The notes below the pieces were generated by a model. That model searched no databases and was not told where the DNA came from. It saw nothing but the letters and a program-made list of their open reading frames with translations. Shown here in pieces: positions 53,027-61,686 of a stretch of DNA of 64,000 nt. The stretch comes from an uncultured Bacteroides sp. (GTDB lineage: Bacteria > Bacteroidota > Bacteroidia > Bacteroidales > Bacteroidaceae). The stretch's first letter is position 1; every line of letters starts with the position of its first letter. Where the stretch lies: assembly GCA_902388495.1 (NCBI GenBank), contig CABMPP010000006.1, forward strand, positions 124,001-188,000, in the 5' to 3' direction. The position numbers and the translations under genes were made by a program.

Positions 53027-55048
53027 TTATTTCTTCTCTGACGGAAGTTCTATCGTGATCCGTGCGCCTTGGGTATATGTGGGATCTACATAGATTTTTC
53101 CTCCCAGATGTTTCATTATTTCGCGGCAGACGTAAAGCCCGAGACCGGTTCCTACGGTGAAATCATCTATCTTGGTGAAAGCTTCGAATATCCATTCTCT
53201 TTTATCAGCCGGGATGCCGTGTCCGGTGTCCGTTACCGAAATTATCAACTTGCCGCTGGTTTCGTGGCAGCTGAGGGTGATGCTGCCCTGTCTGGTAAAT
53301 TTGTTGGCATTGGCAAGCAGGTTGCAGATGGTCTTGACAATGTATTTGTAGTTCGTATAGTAAGTCGATGAAGGGCAGTTGTTCTCAATCCGGTAGTCTA
53401 TTTCGGGTTTCCTATGTTTCTGCGTTTCTATGCTCATGCACTCTTTACACATTTTTTCTATATCGACGGCAGCCACGGGAAGCATGTCGTTGGTACATCC
53501 CAGTTGGGATATTTCCAGCATATCGTCCAGTAGGTTGGTAAGTTGTGTCACGGCAACTTCGATGCTTGCCTTCATTTCTTGTTCCATGCTCTTTTCTATC
53601 TCTTCTTCGCTCAGGATAATGCTGCTGAATCCTTGGATGGCATTCAGCGGGGTACGTATTTCGTGAGACATGGTGTTCATAAAGAGCGTTTTCATCTTTT
53701 CGCTTTCCTGGGCTTTCAGACTTTCGGTTTCCAGGTTTCGCTTCAAGCGGCGGGTGATTCCCAAAGTCCGATAGACATAGAAGAGGCATCCGGACAGAAT
53801 AACCAGGAGGAGGCTTGTCAGCAGGATGTACATCTTCTGCTGGCGGGATATCAGGTTTGCCTTTTCCAGTTCCAGGCGACTCACGTCGTATTGTGTTTGC
53901 AGTTCGCTCAGTTCGCCGGATATGTCTTCGGTGTTGATGGAGTCTTTGACAACTATATACTCCGTCATGGTCTGATAGGCTTCCTGCCAGCGGCCTAAGG
54001 CAGCAAGGCATTCGCTTTTGGTCTTATAGTGGTAGGCATTGTCCATGCCGTACTTGGGTGCGGTCTTGATGACAGAATCGCAGCACTGAATGATTTTGGG
54101 ATAGTTCTTGGTGTATTCGTAATAGCTCTGTGCTACATAGTAGTAATAGAAATCCAGCGGAGGAACCACGTCCTGCGGATAAAGTTCTACCATGTGGTTG
54201 AATTCTGCAAAGTAATGGTCCATTTGTTTGCGTCCTATCTCGTCACCATGATGCAGCATGCGGGCGATGGCTGCAATCTCTATCTGATGGGAGAGGAATA
54301 CCCGTTTTCTTACTTTGGGCAATTGGCGGTACTCTTTGTATAAGTCCATGAGTTCGCGGGTGTATTCCAGACCGGAACCGCCCAAACCCAGCAGGAACTG
54401 GGTTCTGAACAGGTAATCTTCTTTAAGCGGTATGGTACGTGCTATTTTCAGACCTTCTTCCAAATAGCTGTCGCATGATTTTAACTTGAGTTTCCCGTTC
54501 TTATCTTCTATCATTGTACTGACGGCAGCCAGGGAATAGAGGCGTCTCATGTATGGATAAGGGTTTGATGGCTGATATACAGTCTGACTGTCGGCTACCA
54601 GCTTCTGTGCCAGTTCTTTCCGTTGTGTCAGGTCACGGATGTCGTACATCATGCCCAGATATTGGAGGGCGATTTCTCTGGGCTTCCCTTGCAGGTAGGT
54701 GCGAGCCTTATCAATCCAGATACTGGCAGAATCCAGTTGGCAAAGATTCAAGTATCGCAATGCCAGGGGACGGACGGAAGTAAACATTGCATCCTGGTCA
54801 CCGCTTTCTACGGCCTGCTGCCATAGCTTTTCAGTGTAGGTATAGTCGTCTTGTATAAGACCTATATCGCTTAAATGCGTCAACAGTTCCAGCCGCCTCG
54901 AAGGGGTGGATGCCGAATCCAATAACCGGATGAGACTGTCTTTGGAGGCAGTGAGAGGATCGGCGGCAATTGCCGTTGCCGATACGCTACAGCTAAGGAG
55001 CAGGCAACAGATGGCAAATGTTTTGAAGCGGTTGGGCAGGATTTTCAT
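53027..55048 (-). CDS. Membrane sensor histidine kinase with periplasmic TPR-like domain
   Basis: 673 residues. A signal peptide (MKILPNRFKTFAICCLLLSCSVSATAIA) is followed by a helical TPR-like sensor region (~35-385). One membrane helix (MYILLTSLLLVILSGCLFYVYRTLG), a short coiled coil and a HisKA domain with the phospho-acceptor His in MSHEIRTPLNAIQGF (~463) come next. The HATPase has N box NLLANANKFT, DTGHGIP and GTGLGLYVC. There is no receiver or DNA-binding domain and no response regulator gene next to it, so its partner is elsewhere. It sits between pyrH and frr, genes often adjacent in other bacteria. Confidence 0.9.
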   Translation of the reverse strand: MKILPNRFKTFAICCLLLSCSVSATAIAADPLTASKDSLIRLLDSASTPSRRLELLTHLSDIGLIQDDYTYTEKLWQQAVESGDQDAMFTSVRPLALRYLNLCQLDSASIWIDKARTYLQGKPREIALQYLGMMYDIRDLTQRKELAQKLVADSQTVYQPSNPYPYMRRLYSLAAVSTMIEDKNGKLKLKSCDSYLEEGLKIARTIPLKEDYLFRTQFLLGLGGSGLEYTRELMDLYKEYRQLPKVRKRVFLSHQIEIAAIARMLHHGDEIGRKQMDHYFAEFNHMVELYPQDVVPPLDFYYYYVAQSYYEYTKNYPKIIQCCDSVIKTAPKYGMDNAYHYKTKSECLAALGRWQEAYQTMTEYIVVKDSINTEDISGELSELQTQYDVSRLELEKANLISRQQKMYILLTSLLLVILSGCLFYVYRTLGITRRLKRNLETESLKAQESEKMKTLFMNTMSHEIRTPLNAIQGFSSIILSEEEIEKSMEQEMKASIEVAVTQLTNLLDDMLEISQLGCTNDMLPVAAVDIEKMCKECMSIETQKHRKPEIDYRIENNCPSSTYYTNYKYIVKTICNLLANANKFTRQGSITLSCHETSGKLIISVTDTGHGIPADKREWIFEAFTKIDDFTVGTGLGLYVCREIMKHLGGKIYVDPTYTQGARITIELPSEKK

Positions 55049-55080
55049 GTGTTTGCTTGTTTTATGGAAACCTCAGGATA

Positions 55081-55120
55081 AAGACCGGAAAGGAAAACAG
55101 GCATCCATTTCCGGTCTTTT
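55081..55120 (-). terminator. Hairpin after pyrH
   Basis: Stem AAGACCGGAAA (55081-55091) with TTTCCGGTCTT (55108-55118), 14 bp beyond the pyrH stop and between pyrH and the kinase gene. Confidence 0.7.
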
Positions 55121-55131
55121 ATGCTATTCTT

Positions 55132-55842
55132 TTAGTTGTGTACCAGCGTACCGATTTCTTCTCCTTGCATCACCTTCTTCAGGTTGCCCGGTGTGTCCAT
55201 ATCGAATACGATGATGGGGAGGTTGTTCTCCTTACACATACAGGTAGCGGTGAGATCCATCACTTTGAGGCCGCGCTTCAGCACTTCATCGTAAGTGATG
55301 TCGTGGAATTTGGTGGCGGTAGGGTCTTTCTCCGGGTCGGCAGTATAAATACCGTCTACACGGGTGCCTTTCAGCATGACGTCAGCTTCAATCTCGATAC
55401 CGCGCAGGCTGGAACCGGTGTCGGTGGTGAAGAAGGGATTACCCGTTCCGGCGGACATGATCACTACTTCGCCTGCCTCCATGCATTCGATGGCTTTCCA
55501 TTTGTTGTAGAATTCGCCGATAGGTTCCATGCGTACGGCTGTCAGCACACGGGCTTTGACGCCGGCGGCTACCAGGGCAGAGCTGAGGGCGAGGCTGTTG
55601 ATGACTGTAGCCAGCATCCCCATCTGATCACCTTTCACGCGGTCGAAGCCTTTATTGGCACCGCTCAGTCCGCGGAAGATGTTTCCACCGCCGATGACGA
55701 TACCGATCTGTACACCCAGTCCGTGAATTTCTTTAATCTGTGCAGCATATTCGGCAAGGCGTTTTTCGTCGATGCCGTATTGCTTTTCTCCCATCAGGCT
55801 CTCGCCGCTGAGTTTCAATAAGATTCTTTTGTATGTTGCCAT
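55132..55842 (-). CDS. pyrH: Uridylate kinase
   Basis: Phosphorylates UMP to UDP in pyrimidine nucleotide synthesis (hexameric, cytosolic). 236 residues, the usual length. Amino-acid-kinase family blocks are RILLKLSGESLMG, IGIVIGGGNIFRG, DRVKGDQMGMLATVINSLAL, SAGTGNPFFTTDTGSSLRGIEI and the C-terminal IVFDMDTPGNLKKV. It has its own promoter and a hairpin behind it. Confidence 0.96.
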   Translation of the reverse strand: MATYKRILLKLSGESLMGEKQYGIDEKRLAEYAAQIKEIHGLGVQIGIVIGGGNIFRGLSGANKGFDRVKGDQMGMLATVINSLALSSALVAAGVKARVLTAVRMEPIGEFYNKWKAIECMEAGEVVIMSAGTGNPFFTTDTGSSLRGIEIEADVMLKGTRVDGIYTADPEKDPTATKFHDITYDEVLKRGLKVMDLTATCMCKENNLPIIVFDMDTPGNLKKVMQGEEIGTLVHN

Positions 55843-55870
55843 AATATTTAAAGTTTATTGCTATTAGCGG

Positions 55871-55900
55871 CAAAGATAATGGAATTACGGCGCAATGCAA
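55871..55900 (-). promoter_or_regulatory. Promoter of pyrH
   Basis: On the - strand, -33 TTG (55898-55900) and -7 TATCTTTG (55871-55878) with 19 bp between them, about 30 bp before the ATG. Confidence 0.65.
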
Positions 55901-55943
55901 TCAAGTTTGCTTGAAATTATATTACTGACGGGACATCTTGCGA

Positions 55944-58424
55944 TTATTCTTTCAGCGTATAGTCACCGGCATCGGCGGTAACTACAGCCTGCAATTCGTC
56001 CAATGTTTTCTCTCCTTTCGAGAACTCTACATTGGCTACGGGCGGTTCCAGCGTTACGGTGGCGTGTACGCCATCTATACTGTTCAATGCTTTTTCTACG
56101 TGCATGCGGCAATGGTTGCATGTCATGCCTTCTACTTTGAATTCTTTTTTCATAATCTTTTCTGTTGAGGGTTTAACTTCACTTTGTATCTTTTTCCCCT
56201 TCAGCCGCAAGCTGTTGCTCACTACGCTGACGCTGCTGAATGCCATGGCGGCGCCTGCTATCATCGGGTTCAGCAAGAAGCCGTTGATGGGGTAGAGGAT
56301 GCCGGCGGCGATGGGTACACCTATTATATTATAGATAAATGCCCAGAAGAGGTTTTGGCGGATGGTGCGTACAGTGAGACGCGACAACCGCAGGGCTTCC
56401 GGTATTTTGGTGAGGTCGGAGGAGATGATGGTCATCTTGGCAACGTCCATTGCAATGTCACTACCGCCACCCATGGCGATGCTGAGATCGGCTTGGGCAA
56501 GGGCGGCGCTGTCGTTGATGCCGTCGCCCACCATGGCTACTTTCCGGCCTTCGTGTTGCAGTTGGCTGATGAAGGCGGCTTTGTCCTGCGGCAGTACGCC
56601 GGCTTTGTAGTGGGCGATGCCGGCGGTACGGGCTATTTCGCGGGCAGTGGCTTCGTTGTCACCGGTCAGCATGTAGACTTCGATGCCGGAGGCACGCAGT
56701 TCTTTCACTGCTTGCAGGGAGGTTTGTTTTATCTGGTCGGTGATGCCGGCTATGGTGAGTGCCGTTTCTTCGTCGGCGAACCAGATGACGGTTTGTGCTT
56801 TTGCCGTCAGGCGGTGGGCTGCATCAGAGAGCTGCGGAGAAAGGGTGATATGCTTCTCTTCGAGCAACGAGCGGTTTCCGGCATAGTACATCTTACCTGC
56901 GACGCGTCCCATGATACCTTTTCCGGTGATGCTGTCGAAGTCCTCAATCTCGGTGAAACGCGTGCGGCCGAAGTGTTCGACGATGGCCTCGGCAAGTGGA
57001 TGTTCGGACAGCATTTCCAGGCTGTAGAAGATGCTCTGCATGTATTCGGTGGTGGGGGCTTGTGCGTTCGTAGCGGAAGTATCCCAAATCAGTTCGCTGA
57101 CTACCGGTTTGCCTTCGGTCACGGTGCCGGTTTTGTCCAGTACCACGGTGTCTATCTTCTTGGCTGTTTCCAGGCTTTCGGCATCTTTTATCAGGATTCC
57201 CTGCTCGGCTCCTTTGCCTATTCCCACCATGATGGCGGTGGGCGTGGCCAGTCCCAGGGCACATGGGCAGGCTATGATAAGTACCGTGACCAGTGCTAGC
57301 AGTCCGTGGGTGAAACCGTTTTCACCGTCCAGCACCATCCAGCCGATGAACGACAGTACGGCAATACCGATGATGACCGGGACAAAGATGCCTGCAATCT
57401 TGTCTACCAGTTGTTGTACCGGGGCTTTGCTTCCCTGGGCGTCTTGCACCATGTGGATAATCTTGGCAAGCAGTGTATCTGTTCCTACCTTTTCGGCCTG
57501 GAAGCGGAAGCTGCCTTTCTGATTGATGGTTCCGGCAAAGACGTGTATGCCTTGATGCTTGGCTACTGCTATCGGTTCGCCGCTCAGCATACTTTCGTCT
57601 ACGTACGAGTCGCCTTCCGTTACGGTGCCGTCCACGGCAATTCGTTCGCCCGGTTTCACCAGGATGATGTCTCCGGGGCATATCTGTTCGATGGGAATCT
57701 CCTGCTGTTCACCTCCGGAGGTGATGATGGTCACTGTCTTGGGCTGCAATCCCATCAGTTTTTTGATGGCGGTGGACGTATTTCCTTTGGCTTTCTCTTC
57801 GAGCAGACGCCCCAGCAAGATGAAGGCGATGATGACGCTTGCTGCCTCGAAGTAGACATGCGGATGGATGCCTCGTGACAGCCAGAAGTCGGGGAAGAGC
57901 ATGTTGAACAGACTGAACAGGTAGGCTATCCCGGTACTGTTCGCTACCAGCGTGTCCATGTTGGCGCTGCCATGCATTAATTGCTTCCAGGCACTGACGA
58001 AGAAACTTCTTCCCAGCCAGAAGACAACGGGCGTGGAGAGTACCCACATGATGAGGTTGGCATAAGGCATATTCATGAAGAACATGCCGATAATGACAAT
58101 GGGCACAGAGAGAATGATGGCCCAGGTGGTGCGGAACTTCAAGTCATGGTATCGCTTGTCATGAGCCTGTTCTGCTTCTAGCAATGTGTCTTTATCTTTT
58201 TTTATCAGCAGGTCGTATCCTGCCGCCTGTACTGCTTGTTGCAGGGCTTGGGGCGAGCATTGCGCAGGGTCGTATTCCACTGTTGCCGCTCCCGATGCGT
58301 AGTTGACGGCGGCTTTGCTGACTCCCGGTTGTTGGTTCAGCGTCTTGTCCACCCGCGCGGCGCATGAGGCGCAGCTCATGCCCAGTACGGGGAAGGTTTC
58401 TTGAACGGTATTTTTGTTTGCCAT
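55944..58424 (-). CDS. Copper-type heavy-metal P1B ATPase with an extra C-terminal metal-binding domain
   Basis: 826 residues. An N-terminal HMA domain (GMSCASCAARV, ~14-24) is followed by eight expected membrane helices. The metal-selecting CPC is in ACPCALGLATP (~385), the phosphorylated Asp in DKTGTVTEG (~430), the HP motif in SEHPLAEA, and the hinge in VGDGINDSAALAQAD. These mark a Cu+ exporter of the inner membrane. Unusually, after the last helix a short linker leads into a second HMA domain (MKKEFKVEGMTCNHC) that starts with Met and looks like a fused CopZ chaperone. A -7-like TATCTTTG lies upstream (58483-58490). It stands alone, with no visible copper regulator. Confidence 0.93.
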   Translation of the reverse strand: MANKNTVQETFPVLGMSCASCAARVDKTLNQQPGVSKAAVNYASGAATVEYDPAQCSPQALQQAVQAAGYDLLIKKDKDTLLEAEQAHDKRYHDLKFRTTWAIILSVPIVIIGMFFMNMPYANLIMWVLSTPVVFWLGRSFFVSAWKQLMHGSANMDTLVANSTGIAYLFSLFNMLFPDFWLSRGIHPHVYFEAASVIIAFILLGRLLEEKAKGNTSTAIKKLMGLQPKTVTIITSGGEQQEIPIEQICPGDIILVKPGERIAVDGTVTEGDSYVDESMLSGEPIAVAKHQGIHVFAGTINQKGSFRFQAEKVGTDTLLAKIIHMVQDAQGSKAPVQQLVDKIAGIFVPVIIGIAVLSFIGWMVLDGENGFTHGLLALVTVLIIACPCALGLATPTAIMVGIGKGAEQGILIKDAESLETAKKIDTVVLDKTGTVTEGKPVVSELIWDTSATNAQAPTTEYMQSIFYSLEMLSEHPLAEAIVEHFGRTRFTEIEDFDSITGKGIMGRVAGKMYYAGNRSLLEEKHITLSPQLSDAAHRLTAKAQTVIWFADEETALTIAGITDQIKQTSLQAVKELRASGIEVYMLTGDNEATAREIARTAGIAHYKAGVLPQDKAAFISQLQHEGRKVAMVGDGINDSAALAQADLSIAMGGGSDIAMDVAKMTIISSDLTKIPEALRLSRLTVRTIRQNLFWAFIYNIIGVPIAAGILYPINGFLLNPMIAGAAMAFSSVSVVSNSLRLKGKKIQSEVKPSTEKIMKKEFKVEGMTCNHCRMHVEKALNSIDGVHATVTLEPPVANVEFSKGEKTLDELQAVVTADAGDYTLKE

Positions 58425-58532
58425 ATATCAATGCATTAAGTTTAGTATCGAGTTAATAAATTCTCATTTATCATTATGAAAACAAAGATACGGCAAAGAA
58501 GTTGTATGGAGTTACGGAATTTTGGATTTTTA

Positions 58533-59891
58533 CTACCATGTTGCGGTGGTTGCTTCATGTGAATAAAATGCTTTCTTGATAACTATCTTGCTCAGCCCCG
58601 TCTGCACCACTCCCCTCATAAAGAGATAGGTGAGGAAAGCGAGCCACAGTGCATGATTGCCCAAGGTCGGTCGAAACCCGTAGTACAAAGCAAAGAAACT
58701 GACAGCTGCTACCGCCATCGAGAGCAGCATGCCGCGTGTAGCCGTGGCGCCGATAAAGACCCCGTCCCAAATGAAGGCGGCAATGCCGGCGGCAGGTATG
58801 GCAAGTGCCCAGTAGAAATATGTATCGGCAGCAGCTATCACTTCTTTATCATCCGTCAGAAGCCCGAGGAAAGCATTCCCTCCCAAAGCATAAGTCAGAG
58901 TGAAAAGCACTGCCATTATAGCCCCCCATGCAAACAGATGCCGGACGGTGCTCATAAAGGCATCCCGGTTGCGGGCACCTATATACCGTCCGCTCAAAGC
59001 TTCCCCTGCATAGGCAAAGCCATCCATCACGTACGAGAACAGCGTAAAAAGTTGCATCAGCAGCGTGTTTACAGCCAGGATAATCTCCCCCTGTTCAGCC
59101 CCCGCCGAAGTAAAAAACAAAGTAACTGCCACCAGGCAAAGCGTGCGCAGGAAAATATCCCGGTTCACGGAAAAGAATCGCATCATTGCCTCCTTCTCCC
59201 AGACGCCCCCCTTAATACTTGATTTATAGTTTTTAATTCCAACATACTTCTTTAGCTTGCCATAATGCTTCAGCCATAGCACAAGCCCCATGCCGAACCC
59301 GGCATATTGCGCAATCAGCGTCCCCAAAGCCACACCTTCTACCTTCATCCCGCACAGATAAACCAGGCTGAGGCTGGCGATGATGTTCACAATATTCTGC
59401 GTGATGGCAATATACATGGGAATACGCGAATTCTGCATACCGATGAACCAGCCTGTCAGCCCGTATAGCCCCAGCATGGCAGGTGCTCCCCAAATGCAGA
59501 TGTGAAAATAGAGCGTTGCCAGTGCGCGCACTTCTTCCGTAGGATGAATTATCAGAAACGCTCCATACCTGATAGGAACCTGTAACAAAATAAGGCAGAA
59601 CGCCACTGCCATCCCTATGCCTACGGAGCGCAGCAACAATCGGCTTACTTCCGGCAAGTCCCGTTTCCCGTAAGCTTGCGACGTCATGCCGCTGGTTCCC
59701 ATACGCAGGAAACCGAAAATCCAGTAGATGATATTGAACAGCATACCGCCCACGGCAATGGCTCCGATATAAGCCGGTGCTCCTAAGTGTCCCACGATTG
59801 CCACATCTATCAAACCGAGCAATGGAACGGTGATGTTCGATACGATAGAAGGCAATGCGATTTGCAAGATTTGTCTGTCTCTGGGCTTCAT
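58533..59891 (-). CDS. MATE family efflux transporter (DinF-like)
   Basis: About 452 residues from the ATG at 59891 (MKPRDRQILQIALPSIVSNITVPLLGLIDVAIVGHLG); the frame continues to a Met at 59921 but the shorter start matches the family. Twelve hydrophobic segments are expected, with the MatE repeat visible twice (GHLGAPAYIGAIAVGGMLFNIIYWIFGFLRMGTSG; YVMDGFAYAGEALSGRYIG). It exports drugs or metabolites against Na+ or H+. A -7-like TAACTTTG is at 59919-59926 on the same strand. Confidence 0.92.
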   Translation of the reverse strand: MKPRDRQILQIALPSIVSNITVPLLGLIDVAIVGHLGAPAYIGAIAVGGMLFNIIYWIFGFLRMGTSGMTSQAYGKRDLPEVSRLLLRSVGIGMAVAFCLILLQVPIRYGAFLIIHPTEEVRALATLYFHICIWGAPAMLGLYGLTGWFIGMQNSRIPMYIAITQNIVNIIASLSLVYLCGMKVEGVALGTLIAQYAGFGMGLVLWLKHYGKLKKYVGIKNYKSSIKGGVWEKEAMMRFFSVNRDIFLRTLCLVAVTLFFTSAGAEQGEIILAVNTLLMQLFTLFSYVMDGFAYAGEALSGRYIGARNRDAFMSTVRHLFAWGAIMAVLFTLTYALGGNAFLGLLTDDKEVIAAADTYFYWALAIPAAGIAAFIWDGVFIGATATRGMLLSMAVAAVSFFALYYGFRPTLGNHALWLAFLTYLFMRGVVQTGLSKIVIKKAFYSHEATTATW

Positions 59892-59969
59892 TGGTAACGT
59901 TTGTTTAATAAGGGGTGGCAAAGTTACGCAGAAAAAGGTAAGATAGTGGGAAAGATTAACTATATTTTA

Positions 59970-60000
59970 TTGACGTTTGCAGCAAAAGTTCGTAAATTTG
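59970..60000 (+). promoter_or_regulatory. Promoter of the TPR protein gene
   Basis: -33 TTG at 59970-59972 and -7 TAAATTTG at 59993-60000 with 20 bp between them, 54 bp before the ATG at 60055. Confidence 0.6.
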
Positions 60001-60054
60001 GAGGTGAATTCTTGTGGCAATGTTTTGGGCTGTTAAACTATATATACTTTAAAA

Positions 60055-60735
60055 ATGAAAACCTTAGCTCTACTATTCTCTTTGTTCCTGATGTGTCCGC
60101 TGTCGCTTTGGTCACAATCGGCCAATGATCTTCTGCCGAAAGTTTCCGAAGCACTTTCCGAAGGCAAGGATGACTATGCTGTCAGCTTGTTCCGCCAGTC
60201 GGCCAATGCCGGTGTGGAGCAGACAGAGATGTTCTACTGGACGAATGTCGATAAAAACAGTGCGGTTGCTCCCCGTCTGGTCAACGAACTGGCTACGCAT
60301 TACAAGAAAAAGCGGAACTACGATAAAGCCTATCTTTTCTATAAAGAATATTTGCAGCGCTATCCCGAAGATGTCTCTGCCCTCGTCTCGTGTGCCGAAA
60401 TGGAACTGATGCGCGGAAAGGAAAAGGATGCCCTGAAAACTTACGAGAAAGTCTTGAAACTCGATGCCGACAATCTTCAGGCCAATATTTATCTGGGAAA
60501 TTATTACTATCTTCAGGCAGAGAAGGACAAGAAGAAGCTTGATGATGACTTCAAGAAGATAACTTCTCCCACACGGATGCAGTATGCCCGTTACCGTAAC
60601 GGGCTATCAGATGTGTTTACCAACAACTACACCAAAGCGAAAGCGTATCTGCAACGGGTATTGCAACTCTTCCCCTCGACAGAGGCGGGCAGGACGCTGG
60701 AGAAGATAAGGAAGGTGGAGGCGGAAATGCGTTAA
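60055..60735 (+). CDS. Exported tetratricopeptide-repeat protein
   Basis: 226 residues with a signal peptide (MKTLALLFSLFLMCPLSLWSQ). TPR-like helix pairs are visible: VNELATHYKKKRNYDKAYLFYKEYLQRYPEDVSALVSCAEMELMRGKEKDALKTYEKVLKLDADN and ANIYLGNYYYLQAEKD. It is a protein-protein interaction scaffold, probably periplasmic. No catalytic domain, and no partner is evident from the neighbours. Confidence 0.82.
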   Translation: MKTLALLFSLFLMCPLSLWSQSANDLLPKVSEALSEGKDDYAVSLFRQSANAGVEQTEMFYWTNVDKNSAVAPRLVNELATHYKKKRNYDKAYLFYKEYLQRYPEDVSALVSCAEMELMRGKEKDALKTYEKVLKLDADNLQANIYLGNYYYLQAEKDKKKLDDDFKKITSPTRMQYARYRNGLSDVFTNNYTKAKAYLQRVLQLFPSTEAGRTLEKIRKVEAEMR

Positions 60736-60745
60736 TAGTAGCTTA

Positions 60746-60819
60746 ATCCCTACTTAAAAACATAGATTGCGCAAGTAATAAATTTATTGCTTGCGCAATC
60801 TATGTTTTTAAGTAGGGAT
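60746..60819. repeat. 74-bp near-perfect palindrome
   Basis: The two 30-bp arms, 60746-60775 and 60790-60819, are exact reverse complements. The 14 bp between them (TAATAAATTTATTG) are themselves nearly palindromic. It starts 11 bp after the TPR stop and can act as a terminator hairpin, but it is much longer than a normal one. Its right end runs into the next repeat element at 60816. Confidence 0.8.
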
Positions 60820-61256
60820 CAGTCGCAAAAGCTGGTGGTTTGAACTACTACTGGCTGACATTTCATTTGCTACTGACAGGGGGCGATCTAAATGGGAATT
60901 TAGGGGCGTAGCGCCCCGGCAAGATTTCCTTTCGGCATGTTTGCGCATCCTAAGGCTGAAAGCCTTTCATCTATCAGCCCAGGGCAACGCCCTGGGTTTC
61001 AGAACGCCCCCTCACCTTACGCCCTGAAAGGGCATAAGATTGTATAACGGGCTTTTGCCCTTTCAGGGCGCAGAGATAGGAGCGCATTATTACCCAGGGC
61101 GTTGCCCTGAGCTAATAGATGAAAGCCCTTCAGGCTTTGCTGCGCTAATAGATAAAAGGCTTTCAGGTTTTGCTGCGCAAGTAATCCGAATGGAAACCTT
61201 GTCGGGGCGCTCCGCGCTTAAATTATCATTTATCCACCAGGTTTTGCGACTGATCC
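60816..61256. repeat. About 440-bp imperfect palindromic intergenic element
   Basis: The ends are inverted copies with 22 of 23 positions identical (60816-60838 and 61234-61256, GGATCAGTCGCAAAA...). Inside, GGGGCGTAGCGCCCCGGCAAG (from about 60903) mirrors a GCGGAGCGCCCCGACAAG-like block at 61199-61218. CCCAGGGCAACGCCCTGGG (60978-60996) mirrors 61093-61110, and CGCCCTGAAAGGGC (61020-61033) mirrors 61057-61070. No gene is visible; frames across it are repeat-derived. Confidence 0.7.
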
Positions 61257-61385
61257 GTAATCCGATTCCTCCCGAAATAGAATAGAAAATAGGCTGCGAA
61301 ACTGTTTGATGTTTCGTAGCCTATTTTGTGTTGTAACGTGCTTATAATGAAAAGGATGCTGCTTTATTATTGCTTTGTCTCTTAT

Positions 61386-61485
61386 AAAGTACTACTTTAA
61401 TTATAATAAAGCAGTACTTTAATACTGGTAAAGCATTGCTTTAATACTACTAAAGTATCGCTTTATTATTGGTAAAGTAATGCTT
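61386..61485. repeat. 22-bp tandem array of small palindromes (AT-rich type)
   Basis: Units start at 61386, 61408, 61430, 61452 and 61474, exactly 22 bp apart. Each opens with an AAAG...CTTT inverted repeat (for example AAAGTACTACTTT) and ends with a 9-bp variable tail. Degenerate related sequence precedes the array from about 61350. No gene spans it. Confidence 0.75.
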
Positions 61486-61507
61486 AGAAGTAGATGAAGA
61501 AAAGTGG

Positions 61508-61559
61508 GATCAGTCGCAAAACCTGGTGTTTTGAGCTACTACTGGCTGACGTTTCATTC
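61508..61559 (+). repeat. Direct repeat of the left end of the 60816 element
   Basis: 52 bp closely matching 60816-60867 (GGATCAGTCGCAAAA, CTACTACTGGCTGAC and TTTCATT are shared), followed by a CATCTATCAGCCC block also found in the 60816 element. It looks like a solo or truncated copy. The remaining bases to 61686 hold nothing I recognise. Confidence 0.65.
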
Positions 61560-61686
61560 ACTTCTCATCTATCAGCCCCCATGAATAAAGGGTTTCAGAA
61601 GAATTCGTGCTGGGTGTTGGTAGATGTTGCGAAAAACTATAGTTACGAAAAATATGCCGTCAATGCGATTTACCTGTATTCTGCTA

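Noticed and set aside
61386..61485. 22-bp arrays (also 41906-42046) as CRISPR arrays
   Set aside because: There are no unique spacers: units are contiguous and every unit is itself a short dyad. No cas genes.
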